10,174 nt of DNA from DASRAJ01 sp039920305. Lineage in GTDB: Bacteria > Bacteroidota > Bacteroidia > Chitinophagales > UBA10324. The notes under the pieces are model-generated. The model was not told the DNA's origin. It saw only the letters and a list, made by a program, of their open reading frames with translations, and ran no database searches. The translations under genes were made by a program, and so were the position numbers. Numbering within the stretch: position 1 is the first letter of the stretch; the number at the start of each line of letters is the position of its first letter. The stretch lies in the NCBI GenBank assembly GCA_039920305.1, contig JBDSEA010000171.1:1-10174 (forward strand). Direction: 5' to 3'. Below, in pieces: positions 1-8,012 of the stretch.

Positions 1-624
1 AACGGGATTCCGATCAAGTATGGGGTTGATGAAAACGGAAATACCATCGTTCAGCGGTTTGCTTTTGCATCGCTCAGCTCTGAGGTGCTTCATGAGTTTC
101 TCGCTGATCCCCGGCTGCTGGCGCTCAAGGGTTTCATAGGGGAAGATTGCAGAATTGGGGAGTATGAAAAAGACGGGCTGGTAATCAGCCACTATGTGAA
201 TGTGGATGAAAGCCAGCTTACCAAGCTTGGATGGCATACTGACGGGATGCGTGACTTGTTTGCAGGGTTTCGCTTAGACCCGATGATTAATATTGGAATC
301 AGCCTGGATGATTCTCCAAAAGAGAAAGGGGGCTTGCGCATTCTGCCCGGCTCGCACAAGCAAAACATTTATGATTTCTTTTTTCGCAAGAAGCATTTTA
401 TAGATAACCGTGATGATAAGAATGAGTTTGCAGTGGAAACCAAGGCCGGCGATCTCACCGTGCATCATGGCCGGGTGTGGCACCGGGCTGCATTGGCCAC
501 CGTAAAGGGAGTTGCGAGCAAGCGCAGGATGTTTTATTTCCCCATCATTGCCGGTAAGTTCAAGCCCAAATCAGAAAAGAGCAAGACGCCCATCTATCAT
601 CATTTTCAGCGGGTGGTGCGATAA
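1..624 (+). CDS. Phytanoyl-CoA dioxygenase family protein (5' end outside the window)
   Basis: The reading frame is open from base 1, so the gene is truncated at its 5' end; a GTG at 85 lies inside the frame and is not a convincing start. The 207 visible residues look like the catalytic part of a PhyH-type non-haem Fe(II)/2-oxoglutarate oxygenase, which hydroxylates an organic substrate while converting 2-oxoglutarate to succinate and CO2. Counting from base 1, the iron-binding HxD motif is H79-T-D81 (context GWHTDG). A glycine-rich turn with LPGSHK follows. The distal histidine is probably H161 in VWHRA, with H155/H156 as alternatives, and the neighbouring R162 is a candidate 2-oxoglutarate-binding arginine. 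Family members act on fatty acyl-CoAs, ectoine and many small molecules, so the substrate cannot be read from the sequence. The gene ends 35 bases before a short-chain dehydrogenase gene on the same strand, probably in one operon. Confidence 0.8.
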   Translation, partial: NGIPIKYGVDENGNTIVQRFAFASLSSEVLHEFLADPRLLALKGFIGEDCRIGEYEKDGLVISHYVNVDESQLTKLGWHTDGMRDLFAGFRLDPMINIGISLDDSPKEKGGLRILPGSHKQNIYDFFFRKKHFIDNRDDKNEFAVETKAGDLTVHHGRVWHRAALATVKGVASKRRMFYFPIIAGKFKPKSEKSKTPIYHHFQRVVR

Positions 625-659
625 GTAATCCTCACCTTTTTCCAATTTGTTTTATCCCC

Positions 660-1442
660 ATGGCTTATGCGTTAATCACCGGTGCAAGCAAGGGGATCGG
701 AAAAGCGTTTGCTGAAAATCTCGCCGGGAGAAAAATCAATTTATTGCTGGTTGCCCGCACAGATATTTTACTGGCTGAGCTTGCAAGTGATCTAAAAAAT
801 AAATTTGGAACAGAGGTGCATTACCTCAAGGAAGATCTTTCAAAGCCTGGTGCTGCCCAAAGAATTTTTCAATGGATAGAAGAAGAAAAGTTTGAAGTGC
901 AGATACTCATCAACAATGCCGGTTATGCCCTGTGGGGAAACTTCTCAGAACTGGATCTGCAGGAACAAAATGAGATGCTTGCAGTGAACATTACAACGAT
1001 GGTGAATCTTACTCACCTGCTTATCCCCCAACTAAAAAGACAAAAGCAGTCATACATTTTAAATGTTTGCAGCACTGCAGCCTACCAGGCTGTTCCCACT
1101 CTTACACTGTACGCGGCTGCAAAATCCTTTGTCCTTTTATTTTCGCGTGGATTGCGGCGTGAGTTAAAAAATTCTTCTGTCTCGGTAAGCTGCATTTCAC
1201 CCGGACCCACGAAAACCAATTTTGTGGAGAGGGCAAAAATGCTGCACATGCAAATGCTTTCTGATAAGATGAGCGTGACACCCGGGAGCGTTGCCGAGAT
1301 TGGTATTCAGGGAATGTTTGGAAAGAAAGCTGAAATCATACCGGGCTTCACAAATAAGATCAGTGCTCTGTCGGCACGCCTTGCACCAAAATCACTGGTT
1401 GAGAAAATAGCAGGTGGTTTGTATGTAAAGAAGCCGGATTGA
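660..1442 (+). CDS. Short-chain dehydrogenase/reductase (SDR), classical type
   Basis: A 260-residue cytoplasmic NAD(P)-dependent oxidoreductase of normal length for a classical SDR. The dinucleotide-binding motif TGASKGIG is at residues 7-14 and the structural NNAG motif at 85-88. The catalytic tetrad is complete: N110, S138 and Y151-x-x-x-K155 (YAAAK). The PG motif after strand six is present (ISPGPTKTNF, about 179-188). R33 shortly after the second strand suggests a preference for NADP(H), which is an inference. Overall it resembles the DltE/COG0300 group, which includes 3-ketoacyl-CoA and 3-ketosphinganine reductase-like enzymes, but substrate specificity is not visible. The ATG at 660 lies 35 bases after the dioxygenase stop, and the next gene starts 27 bases after this one, so the three are probably cotranscribed. 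No obvious Shine-Dalgarno sequence precedes the start, which is usual in Bacteroidota. Confidence 0.88.
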   Translation: MAYALITGASKGIGKAFAENLAGRKINLLLVARTDILLAELASDLKNKFGTEVHYLKEDLSKPGAAQRIFQWIEEEKFEVQILINNAGYALWGNFSELDLQEQNEMLAVNITTMVNLTHLLIPQLKRQKQSYILNVCSTAAYQAVPTLTLYAAAKSFVLLFSRGLRRELKNSSVSVSCISPGPTKTNFVERAKMLHMQMLSDKMSVTPGSVAEIGIQGMFGKKAEIIPGFTNKISALSARLAPKSLVEKIAGGLYVKKPD

Positions 1443-1456
1443 AATTCCGGTGGTCT

Positions 1457-1464
1457 AAAGGGAG
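1457..1464 (+). promoter_or_regulatory. Shine-Dalgarno-like ribosome binding site that decides a start
   Basis: AAAGGGAG lies 5 bases before the ATG at 1470 but only 2 bases before the in-frame GTG at 1467. The spacing favours the ATG. Purine-rich sites this close to the consensus are not the rule in Bacteroidota. Confidence 0.45.
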
Positions 1465-1469
1465 TTGTG

Positions 1470-2123
1470 ATGAGAAATGAAATGTTTTTGAAAAAGTCAT
1501 GGAGCGATTGCCGGGGTAGCCCTGCCTTCAGCTTTCAATTATTTGCTTCTGTCGCCGTACTTATTATCATCATGTTTCTTCTACCCGGCTTTTTTAATTT
1601 CATTCAACAGCGAAAAGGCTGGGTACTGCAGGATTCACTGCTCCGGCTCATACCTGCAAGGGATGTTTCCTTCATCACATTTACCTTTATCTATTCCGCT
1701 CTGATAATAACTGCAATCACATTGACCGGATATCCCCTGTTATTACTGCGGACATTGCAGTCTTATTGCTTCCTGCTGATCATACGGATACTCTGCATCT
1801 GGCTGATTCCCCTGAATGAACCGCCTGAATTAATCTTCCTTAATGATCCCTTTGTATCTTCCATTGGCTATGGGGGAAAACCGATTACAAAAGACCTGTT
1901 TTTCTCCGGACATACTGCCACCCTGTTTTTGCTATTCCTCTGCGCTCCTCACCGGTGGCTGAAGATTTTTTTATTGCTTATTACGATCGCAGTAGCTACT
2001 TGCGTTCTAATTCAGCATGTTCATTACGTTGTTGATGTGATTGCTGCCCCCTTTTTTGCATGGTTTAGCTACAAAGTTTTTTTTAACCGGCATTCAGGAA
2101 AGCTGATCAATACATCGCAGTGA
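1470..2123 (+). CDS. PAP2-like membrane protein related to sphingomyelin synthase
   Basis: A 217-residue, strongly hydrophobic protein with about five or six predicted membrane segments. Numbering from ATG 1470, the motif FFSGHT (residues 144-149, H148) and the motif HYVVDV (185-190, H185 and D189) match the two catalytic motifs of sphingomyelin/ceramide-phosphoethanolamine synthases (SGHT and HYTxDV), with the usual four-residue H-to-D spacing. An arginine-rich membrane segment at about 94-118, followed by an acidic/proline stretch, resembles the segment before the SGHT motif in those enzymes. Ordinary PAP2 phosphatases have KxxxxxxRP and PSGH motifs, which I do not see. Known relatives move a phospho-headgroup onto ceramide or hydrolyse lipid phosphates at the membrane. 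The start is placed at ATG 1470 because of the upstream AAAGGGAG; GTG 1467 is possible. Headgroup transfer in this organism is an inference; lipid phosphatase activity is the main alternative. Confidence 0.75.
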   Translation: MRNEMFLKKSWSDCRGSPAFSFQLFASVAVLIIIMFLLPGFFNFIQQRKGWVLQDSLLRLIPARDVSFITFTFIYSALIITAITLTGYPLLLLRTLQSYCFLLIIRILCIWLIPLNEPPELIFLNDPFVSSIGYGGKPITKDLFFSGHTATLFLLFLCAPHRWLKIFLLLITIAVATCVLIQHVHYVVDVIAAPFFAWFSYKVFFNRHSGKLINTSQ

Positions 2124-2165
2124 AATCCATGATCCGGAATTATTTTTTATTTTAATCATGAACCG

Positions 2166-2197
2166 AAAAAAAACCGATCTTTACGACCGTTTTTTTT
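2166..2197 (+). terminator. Possible weak terminator between the lipid genes and the sulfatase
   Basis: Eight A residues (2166-2173) followed by C2174 can pair with G2189 and eight T residues (2190-2197), leaving a loop of about 14 bases. The stem is almost entirely A:T, so it is a poor intrinsic terminator, but its place 40 bases after the PAP2-like gene and its terminal T run fit the end of the first transcription unit. It could also work in the opposite direction. Confidence 0.27.
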
Positions 2198-2265
2198 ATG
2201 AATCTTTTACAACCCACGGCATTTATCTTTCACCAGTGCTTTTAATCCAATAATTAATATACAGG

Positions 2266-4434
2266 ATGAAAAAAATTATACTTGCAATAATCTCAATTAT
2301 ATGCTGCCATTTTATTCAGGCTCAGAATTGTACTAATCCTCCGGCCCAGGTTGCGCTGATAAATATTACCTCTTGCCGCGCCACTTTAAAATGGTCGGCA
2401 CTTCCCAATGCCACGAAATACAGAGTGAAATATAAAAAGAATGGTGAGGCCTGGAGCACACCCATCTCTGCAGGTAATAATTTATCGTACACCTTCAATG
2501 GTCTTCTCCCAGGTACAATGTATAAGTTCGCAGTAAATGCCCTATGCGCGGATGGAAACAAGAGTCCTTTCAAAAGTGTAAGCGGAACTACAGGATTATG
2601 TACCCTGCCCGTTCTGGAAAGTGCCGTTGCGCAAAGCGCAACCTCCATCAAGATTGACCTTACTGCATCATGCCCCTACGACTCTATCCGCGTCCAATAC
2701 AGCTACAACAATCTTCCACCGGAATATTTTGCAACTACTGACATCAATAATATTGTATTAACGGGTTTGCTGCCCGGTACAATATATACCATCAGGGTGA
2801 GCACCTGCAAGCTTAACTTAAATATCTGGACCTCAGAGGTAATGGTTACTACCCAGTCGGGCGGCGGTAAGCCCAATATCCTTATGATTGTGATGGATGA
2901 TTCACGGTTTGATACCTATAGCTGTAATGGTGCACCTGCATGGTTCAAAACACCCAATATTGACCGCATTGCAAATGAGGGGGTGAACTTCAAATATAAT
3001 TTTGTAACCACCTCCTATTGTAGTCCCAGCCGCTCGACAATGGTAACCGGCTTATACGCACACCATCATGGTGCTATTGACAATACTTCCCCTGTTTATG
3101 ATTCATTACCAACCGTAAATGAGGTACTAAAAGCCAATGGCTATTACACAGGCATGGTCGGTAAATGGATTGCCAGGTATCCCTATCCCTCTTTTGATTT
3201 CAGCATGAGCGGACATGATGATTATATTGATCCCACATATGCCTATCAGGGTGAGGGAATTCATCTCATAGGTCATTCCACAGATATTGAAACTGATACG
3301 GCCATTGCATTTCTGAGCCGTGCTACACAGCCATTCTTTTTATGGCTCGGATACAAGGCTACTCATGATGAAGTGATACCACAGCCGGGTTATACTGGTT
3401 TATACCTGAATAAAACAATGCCTGTTCCCTCCAATGACTATTTCTGGCCTGATGATTATCCGTCATACATTCCTGATCTGGGATTTTACATTTCGCCCGA
3501 TAGTATTGCCGGTAATTATCTGCTGTATTTTCAATGTATGAAGGGTGTTGATGATGCCATCGGAAAAATTCTTGACACTCTTGAAGGCATGAGCATGCTT
3601 GACAATACCATGGTGATATTTTACAGTGATAACGGCTTACTTCTTGGCGAGCATTTACTGCATACCAAGCGCTATGCCTACGACCCTTCCACACGCGTAC
3701 CGCTTTTTATCCGTTACCCCGCATGGTTCACTCCTAACTCAGTAATCACCGATCAAATGGCATTGAACATTGATCTTACACCGACTATTCTCGAAGCGGC
3801 GGGAATAGGATATGACAGCCTGAATGTTGATGGAATATCACTCCATGATATCTATACCGGTAATACAGAAAGAAAGCAAATGTTCTACGAATACCTGGGC
3901 AAATCTCCAAACGGAGGCTTTCCTACCATGCTCTCCGTACGCTCATTTCAATATAAATACATTTCGAGCGGATGCAATACCGTAACGGAAGAGTTTTATG
4001 ACCTGGTAAATGATCCGCAGGAGAACACCAACCAGATTTATAACTCTCAGTATTCCGCACTTATTGATACCTACAGAAACAAGCTTAACACATTAAAAGC
4101 TCAGTATGGTTATGACTATGTTTCTCCCATTCAAAACTGCCAGATCATCAATAACTTCCGGATGGGGCCAGGCCTGGCCGATGAAGAGAATGACGATATT
4201 TCATTCACTTTATCACCTAATCCTTCCGCGGGAACATTTATTCTGTTCAATCCTTTCGAAGAGGAATATTTCCTTAATGTGATCAATAACCATGGGGTTT
4301 CAGTTTATCAGGGTAAGGTGTACCGCGGTGAGAATGAAATAGGGATGAAACAAATACCTTCGGGAATTTACCAGCTTCATTTACTCAGTTCTGGCGGCAA
4401 TGAAACGGTTATTACCATTTCCGTGATGCAGTGA
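2266..4434 (+). CDS. Secreted sulfatase with two Fn3-like domains and a T9SS sorting domain
   Basis: A 722-residue exported enzyme. Order: signal peptide (1-20, ending AQA-Q), two fibronectin type III-like domains (about 22-108 and 112-197, each with a LLPGTxY turn), sulfatase domain (about 202-610), and a type A T9SS C-terminal sorting domain (about 645-722, starting LSPNPSAG). The sulfatase signature is complete: C252-S-P-S-R256 followed by TG at 261-262. C252 is the cysteine normally oxidised to formylglycine, which hydrolyses sulfate esters. Calcium ligands are likely D211 and D212 and, in YSDNG, D455 and N456; K468 lies in the conserved GEHxLxxKR region. The usual GKWH histidine is absent (GKWI, 299-302), as in N-acetylglucosamine-6-sulfatase-like members. 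The substrate is unknown, but a sulfated glycan is likely. No SusC/SusD genes or sulfatase-maturation gene are adjacent. T9SS export predicts a surface-attached or released enzyme. Confidence 0.92.
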   Translation: MKKIILAIISIICCHFIQAQNCTNPPAQVALINITSCRATLKWSALPNATKYRVKYKKNGEAWSTPISAGNNLSYTFNGLLPGTMYKFAVNALCADGNKSPFKSVSGTTGLCTLPVLESAVAQSATSIKIDLTASCPYDSIRVQYSYNNLPPEYFATTDINNIVLTGLLPGTIYTIRVSTCKLNLNIWTSEVMVTTQSGGGKPNILMIVMDDSRFDTYSCNGAPAWFKTPNIDRIANEGVNFKYNFVTTSYCSPSRSTMVTGLYAHHHGAIDNTSPVYDSLPTVNEVLKANGYYTGMVGKWIARYPYPSFDFSMSGHDDYIDPTYAYQGEGIHLIGHSTDIETDTAIAFLSRATQPFFLWLGYKATHDEVIPQPGYTGLYLNKTMPVPSNDYFWPDDYPSYIPDLGFYISPDSIAGNYLLYFQCMKGVDDAIGKILDTLEGMSMLDNTMVIFYSDNGLLLGEHLLHTKRYAYDPSTRVPLFIRYPAWFTPNSVITDQMALNIDLTPTILEAAGIGYDSLNVDGISLHDIYTGNTERKQMFYEYLGKSPNGGFPTMLSVRSFQYKYISSGCNTVTEEFYDLVNDPQENTNQIYNSQYSALIDTYRNKLNTLKAQYGYDYVSPIQNCQIINNFRMGPGLADEENDDISFTLSPNPSAGTFILFNPFEEEYFLNVINNHGVSVYQGKVYRGENEIGMKQIPSGIYQLHLLSSGGNETVITISVMQ

Positions 4435-4448
4435 TTAAAGGCTATTAT

Positions 4449-6038
4449 TCAAACTGCTGATCCGGCTCTTTGAGCAATCCGCTCAGCTGAATTCTGACCA
4501 TCAAGAGCAGCTGAAACAATTCCTCCGGCATAGCCCGCACCCTCTCCAACCGGATAAAGGCCTTTTACTTGTGGATGTTCGAGGGTTTCTTTAACTCTGG
4601 GAATTCGCACGGGTGACGAAGTTCTTGACTCTACACCATGAATCACTGCCTCTTTAGTAAAATATCCCGGCATATTCTTTCCAAATACAAGGAATGCTTC
4701 CCGCAATGCTGATGAAAGCTTTGGCGGAAGAAGCTCATGTAATGGGGCTGATACAATGCCCGGCTGATAAGATGATGAGGGCAGTGATCCCGAAGTTTTG
4801 CTATTTACAAAATCCGTCATTCGCTGTGCAGGTGCTGCCTGTGTTTCGCCTCCCGCTTTAAATGCCATTTGCTCAAGTGTTTTCTGGTAATGAAGCCCCG
4901 CAAAAATTCCGTATGATGAAAATTCTTTCAGATCCTCCTGCTCTATCGCCATCACTATGCCTGAGTTTGCATAGGGATTATTTCTTTTGGATGGTGACCA
5001 TCCGTTAACTACAACCTCATCCTGCAAGGTTGCACAGGGAGCGATCACACCGCCGGGGCACATACAGAATGAATACACACCCCTGCCCCTTACCTGGTGA
5101 ACAAGATGGTAAGATGCAGCCGGAAGAAATTTCCGTAGCTCATTCACTTCACCTTCCGTGCGGCAATGGTACTGGATTTCATCAATCAATGCCTGCGGGT
5201 GCTCTGCACGCACACCCATCGCGAATGGCTTTGCTTCCAGTAGAATATTTTTCGCGTGAAGCAATTTATAAATATCCCGGGCTGAATGCCCTGTGGCAAG
5301 AATCAGGTGATCTGTTGCCAGTTCCATTTCCATCCCCGTTTTTACTGACTGTACCATGATGCCTTTTACCTGATTGTTTTTCAGGACTAGATCCAACAGC
5401 CTGGTTTCAAAATGAATTTCGCCGCCATGGCTTAAAATTGTTTTACGTATGTTTTCAATGATCCGGGGAAGCTTATTGGTTCCAATGTGCGGGTGAGCAT
5501 CTGATAAAATTTCTTCACCGGCTCCGTGATATACCAATAGCTGCAGGACCCTGAGCACGTCACCGCGCTTGGTGCTGCGTGTGTAGAGCTTGCCATCAGA
5601 ATAGGTTCCCGCCCCGCCTTCACCAAAGCAATAGTTTGAATCGGGATTCACAATATGCTCTCTGCTTAATAAAGCAATGTCCCTGCGTCTGTCCCTTACT
5701 GTTTTACCCCGCTCAATCAGGATCGGCCTGATCCCTGCCTCAAGTAACCGGAGGGCTGCAAACAGTCCGGCAGGTCCCGCTCCTGCAATTATCACGGAAC
5801 CCCCTGTTTTACTGATGAAGCGGAAAGAAGGTACTATATCCGGAACTGCATCATCATCAATATAAACCCGGATGGTAAGATGGATCCTGATGCTGCGGCT
5901 TCGTGCATCAATCGAGCGATGCACAATTTGAAAGTTATTGATAGTGCCGGTGGAGTCCAGCTTATCCTTTATTATTTTCTCCAGCGCTTCAGTATCAGAC
6001 GCTTCACGCGGGCTCACTGAAAGTTTTAATTCAAACAT
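4449..6038 (-). CDS. FAD-dependent dehydrogenase, COG2509 type
   Basis: A 529-residue soluble flavoprotein without signal peptide or membrane segments. An N-terminal domain of about 75 residues precedes the FAD-binding fold, as is usual for this family. The dinucleotide motif GAGPAG is at 86-91, with E109-R110 as the likely ribose-binding pair. A glycine-rich CFGEGGAGTYSDGK segment spans 137-150, ATGHS is at 248-252, and the C-terminal FAD-contacting segment VGEGAGYAGGI lies at 497-507. The family is annotated as uncharacterised FAD-dependent dehydrogenase (NAD(P)/FAD-dependent oxidoreductase); no reaction is established that I can name. The ATG at 6038 gives the full N-terminal domain. The gene converges on the sulfatase with only 14 bases between the stops and is divergent from pafA, with 184 bases between the two starts. 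It has no obvious functional link to either neighbour. Confidence 0.88.
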   Translation of the reverse strand: MFELKLSVSPREASDTEALEKIIKDKLDSTGTINNFQIVHRSIDARSRSIRIHLTIRVYIDDDAVPDIVPSFRFISKTGGSVIIAGAGPAGLFAALRLLEAGIRPILIERGKTVRDRRRDIALLSREHIVNPDSNYCFGEGGAGTYSDGKLYTRSTKRGDVLRVLQLLVYHGAGEEILSDAHPHIGTNKLPRIIENIRKTILSHGGEIHFETRLLDLVLKNNQVKGIMVQSVKTGMEMELATDHLILATGHSARDIYKLLHAKNILLEAKPFAMGVRAEHPQALIDEIQYHCRTEGEVNELRKFLPAASYHLVHQVRGRGVYSFCMCPGGVIAPCATLQDEVVVNGWSPSKRNNPYANSGIVMAIEQEDLKEFSSYGIFAGLHYQKTLEQMAFKAGGETQAAPAQRMTDFVNSKTSGSLPSSSYQPGIVSAPLHELLPPKLSSALREAFLVFGKNMPGYFTKEAVIHGVESRTSSPVRIPRVKETLEHPQVKGLYPVGEGAGYAGGIVSAALDGQNSAERIAQRAGSAV

Positions 6039-6222
6039 ACAAGTGGAAAGTAGTTTTCTTTCAACCCGGTAAATTTAATTTACAATCAGATGTAGGGTAC
6101 AACAGATTGAAGCCGGTCTAATATTTTAATGAAGCAATCTATAATTTAATATCATTCACTCTTAGCTTCACCGAATCAATTTTCAGGATGAATGGCTATC
6201 CGTCAATTGTAAAATCTATCTT

Positions 6223-7872
6223 ATGAAATATTTTTCTGTCAGGATAATTTTCCATTATGCTCTTGGTCTCTTTTCTGTTACAGCACTGCAATCGGCTGCA
6301 CAATCTTCTTCAGATCATGAAAAATTCGCCAGGCCAAAACTGGTTGTAGGAATTGTGGTTGATCAAATGCGCTATGATCTCCTGTGGCGGTTTTGGGATC
6401 AGTATTCAGGCGGAGGATTCAAGCGGCTGGTGAAGGAGGGATTTCTCTGTGAGAATGCCCGGTTTAATTATTTCCTGACGGTTACTGCGGTGGGCCATTC
6501 AACCATTTATGCAGGTACAGAACCTTCCATTCATGGCGTTGTAGATAATTTTTTCTTTGACAGGACCTCACAGCAGGCAGTTTATGTGATGACGGATTCA
6601 ACGGTGAAAACAGTGGGAAATATCAATGCCACTACGGGCATGTCCCCTTTCCGCTTAATGAGTACCACAGTAACTGATGAATTGAAACTGGTAAGCACAA
6701 CTTCAAAAGTGATCGGGATAGCAGAAAAAGACCGAAGCGCAATGTTGCCTGCCGGCCATTTCGCTGATGGTGCATATTACTTCGATGCAGCAACAGGAAA
6801 CTGGATCAGCAGCACATGGTATATGAATCAGCTTCCTGAATGGCTGCAGCAATTTAATCAATCAAAAAAAATAAATGAATACGTAAGCACTGACTGGAAG
6901 CTTCTACTGCCGCGCAGCGCATATTCCATGTGCACTAACGACACAACACCATTTGAGCATCCGTTAAAGGGTGAGGTATTGCCGGTTTTCCCGCACAAGC
7001 TCGGGAAGGACAGCTATGGCAATTTACCCTTCACACCATTCGGCAATACGATGACAAAGGATGTTGCGGTTGAAGCGATAAAAAATGAAAAGCTCGGTAA
7101 GAGGAATGTTACTGATTTTCTCTGTATCAGTTTTTCTTCCACTGATCTTATTGGTCACTGGTTCGGACCAAATTCACTTGAAGTGGCAGATTGCTATCTA
7201 CGCCTCGACAGGGATCTTGAAGTGTTTTTAAAACTTCTCGGTGAAACCCTGGGAAAAGAAAATGTGCTTGTATTTCTGACCGCTGATCATGGCGGTGCAA
7301 TCAATCCCGGATTTGGCAAATCACATAAGCTTAGCGGAGGTGTGATGCTGAGTGATAGCTTATTGGATGAGGCTAATCAGTATGTCTCCTCATTTTTTGG
7401 CAAGGGTAACTGGATCTCATCTATCATGCCCCAGCAGGTTTATTTAAACAAACCCGCCATTGGTTTAACCAAATTCAGCTATGAGGAAGTTGCAAAAAAA
7501 GCCGCGGACTTCATGATGCTGCAACCGGGAATTCTCTGTATTACTTCACCGGCATATAATCTGAATACCTGCTCACCCACGGTTCAATCCGGTATTTTGA
7601 ATGGCTATTATCCTGAGCGCTCCGGAGATCTTTTTTACTCAATGAAACCCGGGTGGATCGACTGGATATTTGAAGAAGGCACCTCCCATGGAACTGTGTT
7701 CGCTTATGATCAGCATGTACCGTTGATTTGGTATGGGTGGCATATTCAGCCCGGAGCCTCAGCAGAAAAAGCAGATATGGCGGATGTTGCCCCAACGATC
7801 TCAAACTGGCTCCGTATTGCATTTCCAAGCGGCTGCACGGGAAACCCTCTTTCTTTTATACCGCTTAAATAA
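6223..7872 (+). CDS. pafA: PafA-type secreted alkaline phosphatase
   Basis: A 549-residue exported phosphomonoesterase of the type I phosphodiesterase/nucleotide pyrophosphatase branch of the alkaline phosphatase superfamily. An N-terminal signal peptide (about 1-26, ending SAAQ) predicts Sec export. The residues known in Elizabethkingia PafA all have counterparts: D47 (VDQMR), nucleophile T88 (TAVGH), N109, K169-x-R171 in place of the second-site metal chemistry, D308 and H312 (DLIGH), D355-H356 (TADHGG) and H489 (TSHGT). The distances D47-T88 (41), T88-N109 (21), D308-H312 (4) and D355-H489 (134) match those I recall for that enzyme, so it should be active on phosphate monoesters. It lacks a C-terminal T9SS domain and a lipobox, so a periplasmic location is likely. 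PafA enzymes are described as insensitive to phosphate repression. No Pho box was recognised in the 184-base upstream gap. Confidence 0.92.
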   Translation: MKYFSVRIIFHYALGLFSVTALQSAAQSSSDHEKFARPKLVVGIVVDQMRYDLLWRFWDQYSGGGFKRLVKEGFLCENARFNYFLTVTAVGHSTIYAGTEPSIHGVVDNFFFDRTSQQAVYVMTDSTVKTVGNINATTGMSPFRLMSTTVTDELKLVSTTSKVIGIAEKDRSAMLPAGHFADGAYYFDAATGNWISSTWYMNQLPEWLQQFNQSKKINEYVSTDWKLLLPRSAYSMCTNDTTPFEHPLKGEVLPVFPHKLGKDSYGNLPFTPFGNTMTKDVAVEAIKNEKLGKRNVTDFLCISFSSTDLIGHWFGPNSLEVADCYLRLDRDLEVFLKLLGETLGKENVLVFLTADHGGAINPGFGKSHKLSGGVMLSDSLLDEANQYVSSFFGKGNWISSIMPQQVYLNKPAIGLTKFSYEEVAKKAADFMMLQPGILCITSPAYNLNTCSPTVQSGILNGYYPERSGDLFYSMKPGWIDWIFEEGTSHGTVFAYDQHVPLIWYGWHIQPGASAEKADMADVAPTISNWLRIAFPSGCTGNPLSFIPLK

Positions 7873-7950
7873 TTCATTTCCGCACTTCTCCGCAATTATT
7901 CAATCAACGGTAAAGTTTCAGCAGTTACTTTCAAAAAAATGCTTAAAAAA

Positions 7951-7982
7951 TTTGCGCGCCCCGAATTTGTGTATTTACTTTG
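7951..7982 (+). promoter_or_regulatory. Bacteroidota-type promoter for the membrane protein/regulator operon
   Basis: A -33 element TTTG (7951-7954) and a -7 element TTACTTTG (7975-7982; consensus TAnnTTTG, one mismatch) are separated by 20 bases, the spacing known for the primary sigma factor of this phylum. Transcription would start near 7988, giving a leader of about 25 bases before the ATG at 8013. The position excludes the upstream in-frame TTG at 7980 as the translation start. Confidence 0.68.
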
Positions 7983-8012
7983 CATATCAAAGTACTACAT
8001 AATTCAAATCAT

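Noticed and set aside
2205..2231. Possible promoter for the sulfatase gene (TTTT and TATCTTTC)
   Set aside because: The -7-like element has the right form except the last base, but the spacing of about 15 bases and the poor -33 element do not fit the phylum consensus.
3359..3694. Minus-strand open frame inside the sulfatase gene
   Set aside because: It is a shadow of the sulfatase coding frame, with an unusual composition and no domain.
5030..5359. Open frame on the plus strand inside the FAD-dependent dehydrogenase gene
   Set aside because: It is antisense to a complete, motif-bearing gene, and its translation shows no recognisable domain.
6039..6222. Search for divergent promoters or a phosphate-response site between the flavoprotein gene and pafA
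   Set aside because: Only a TAAATTTA (6070-6077), read on the minus strand with GTTG 22 bases upstream, came close; the spacing is off and nothing convincing serves pafA.
7868..7900. Inverted repeat AATAATT / AATTATT just after pafA
   Set aside because: A seven-base A:T-only stem with a 19-base loop and no following T run is too weak to call a terminator.
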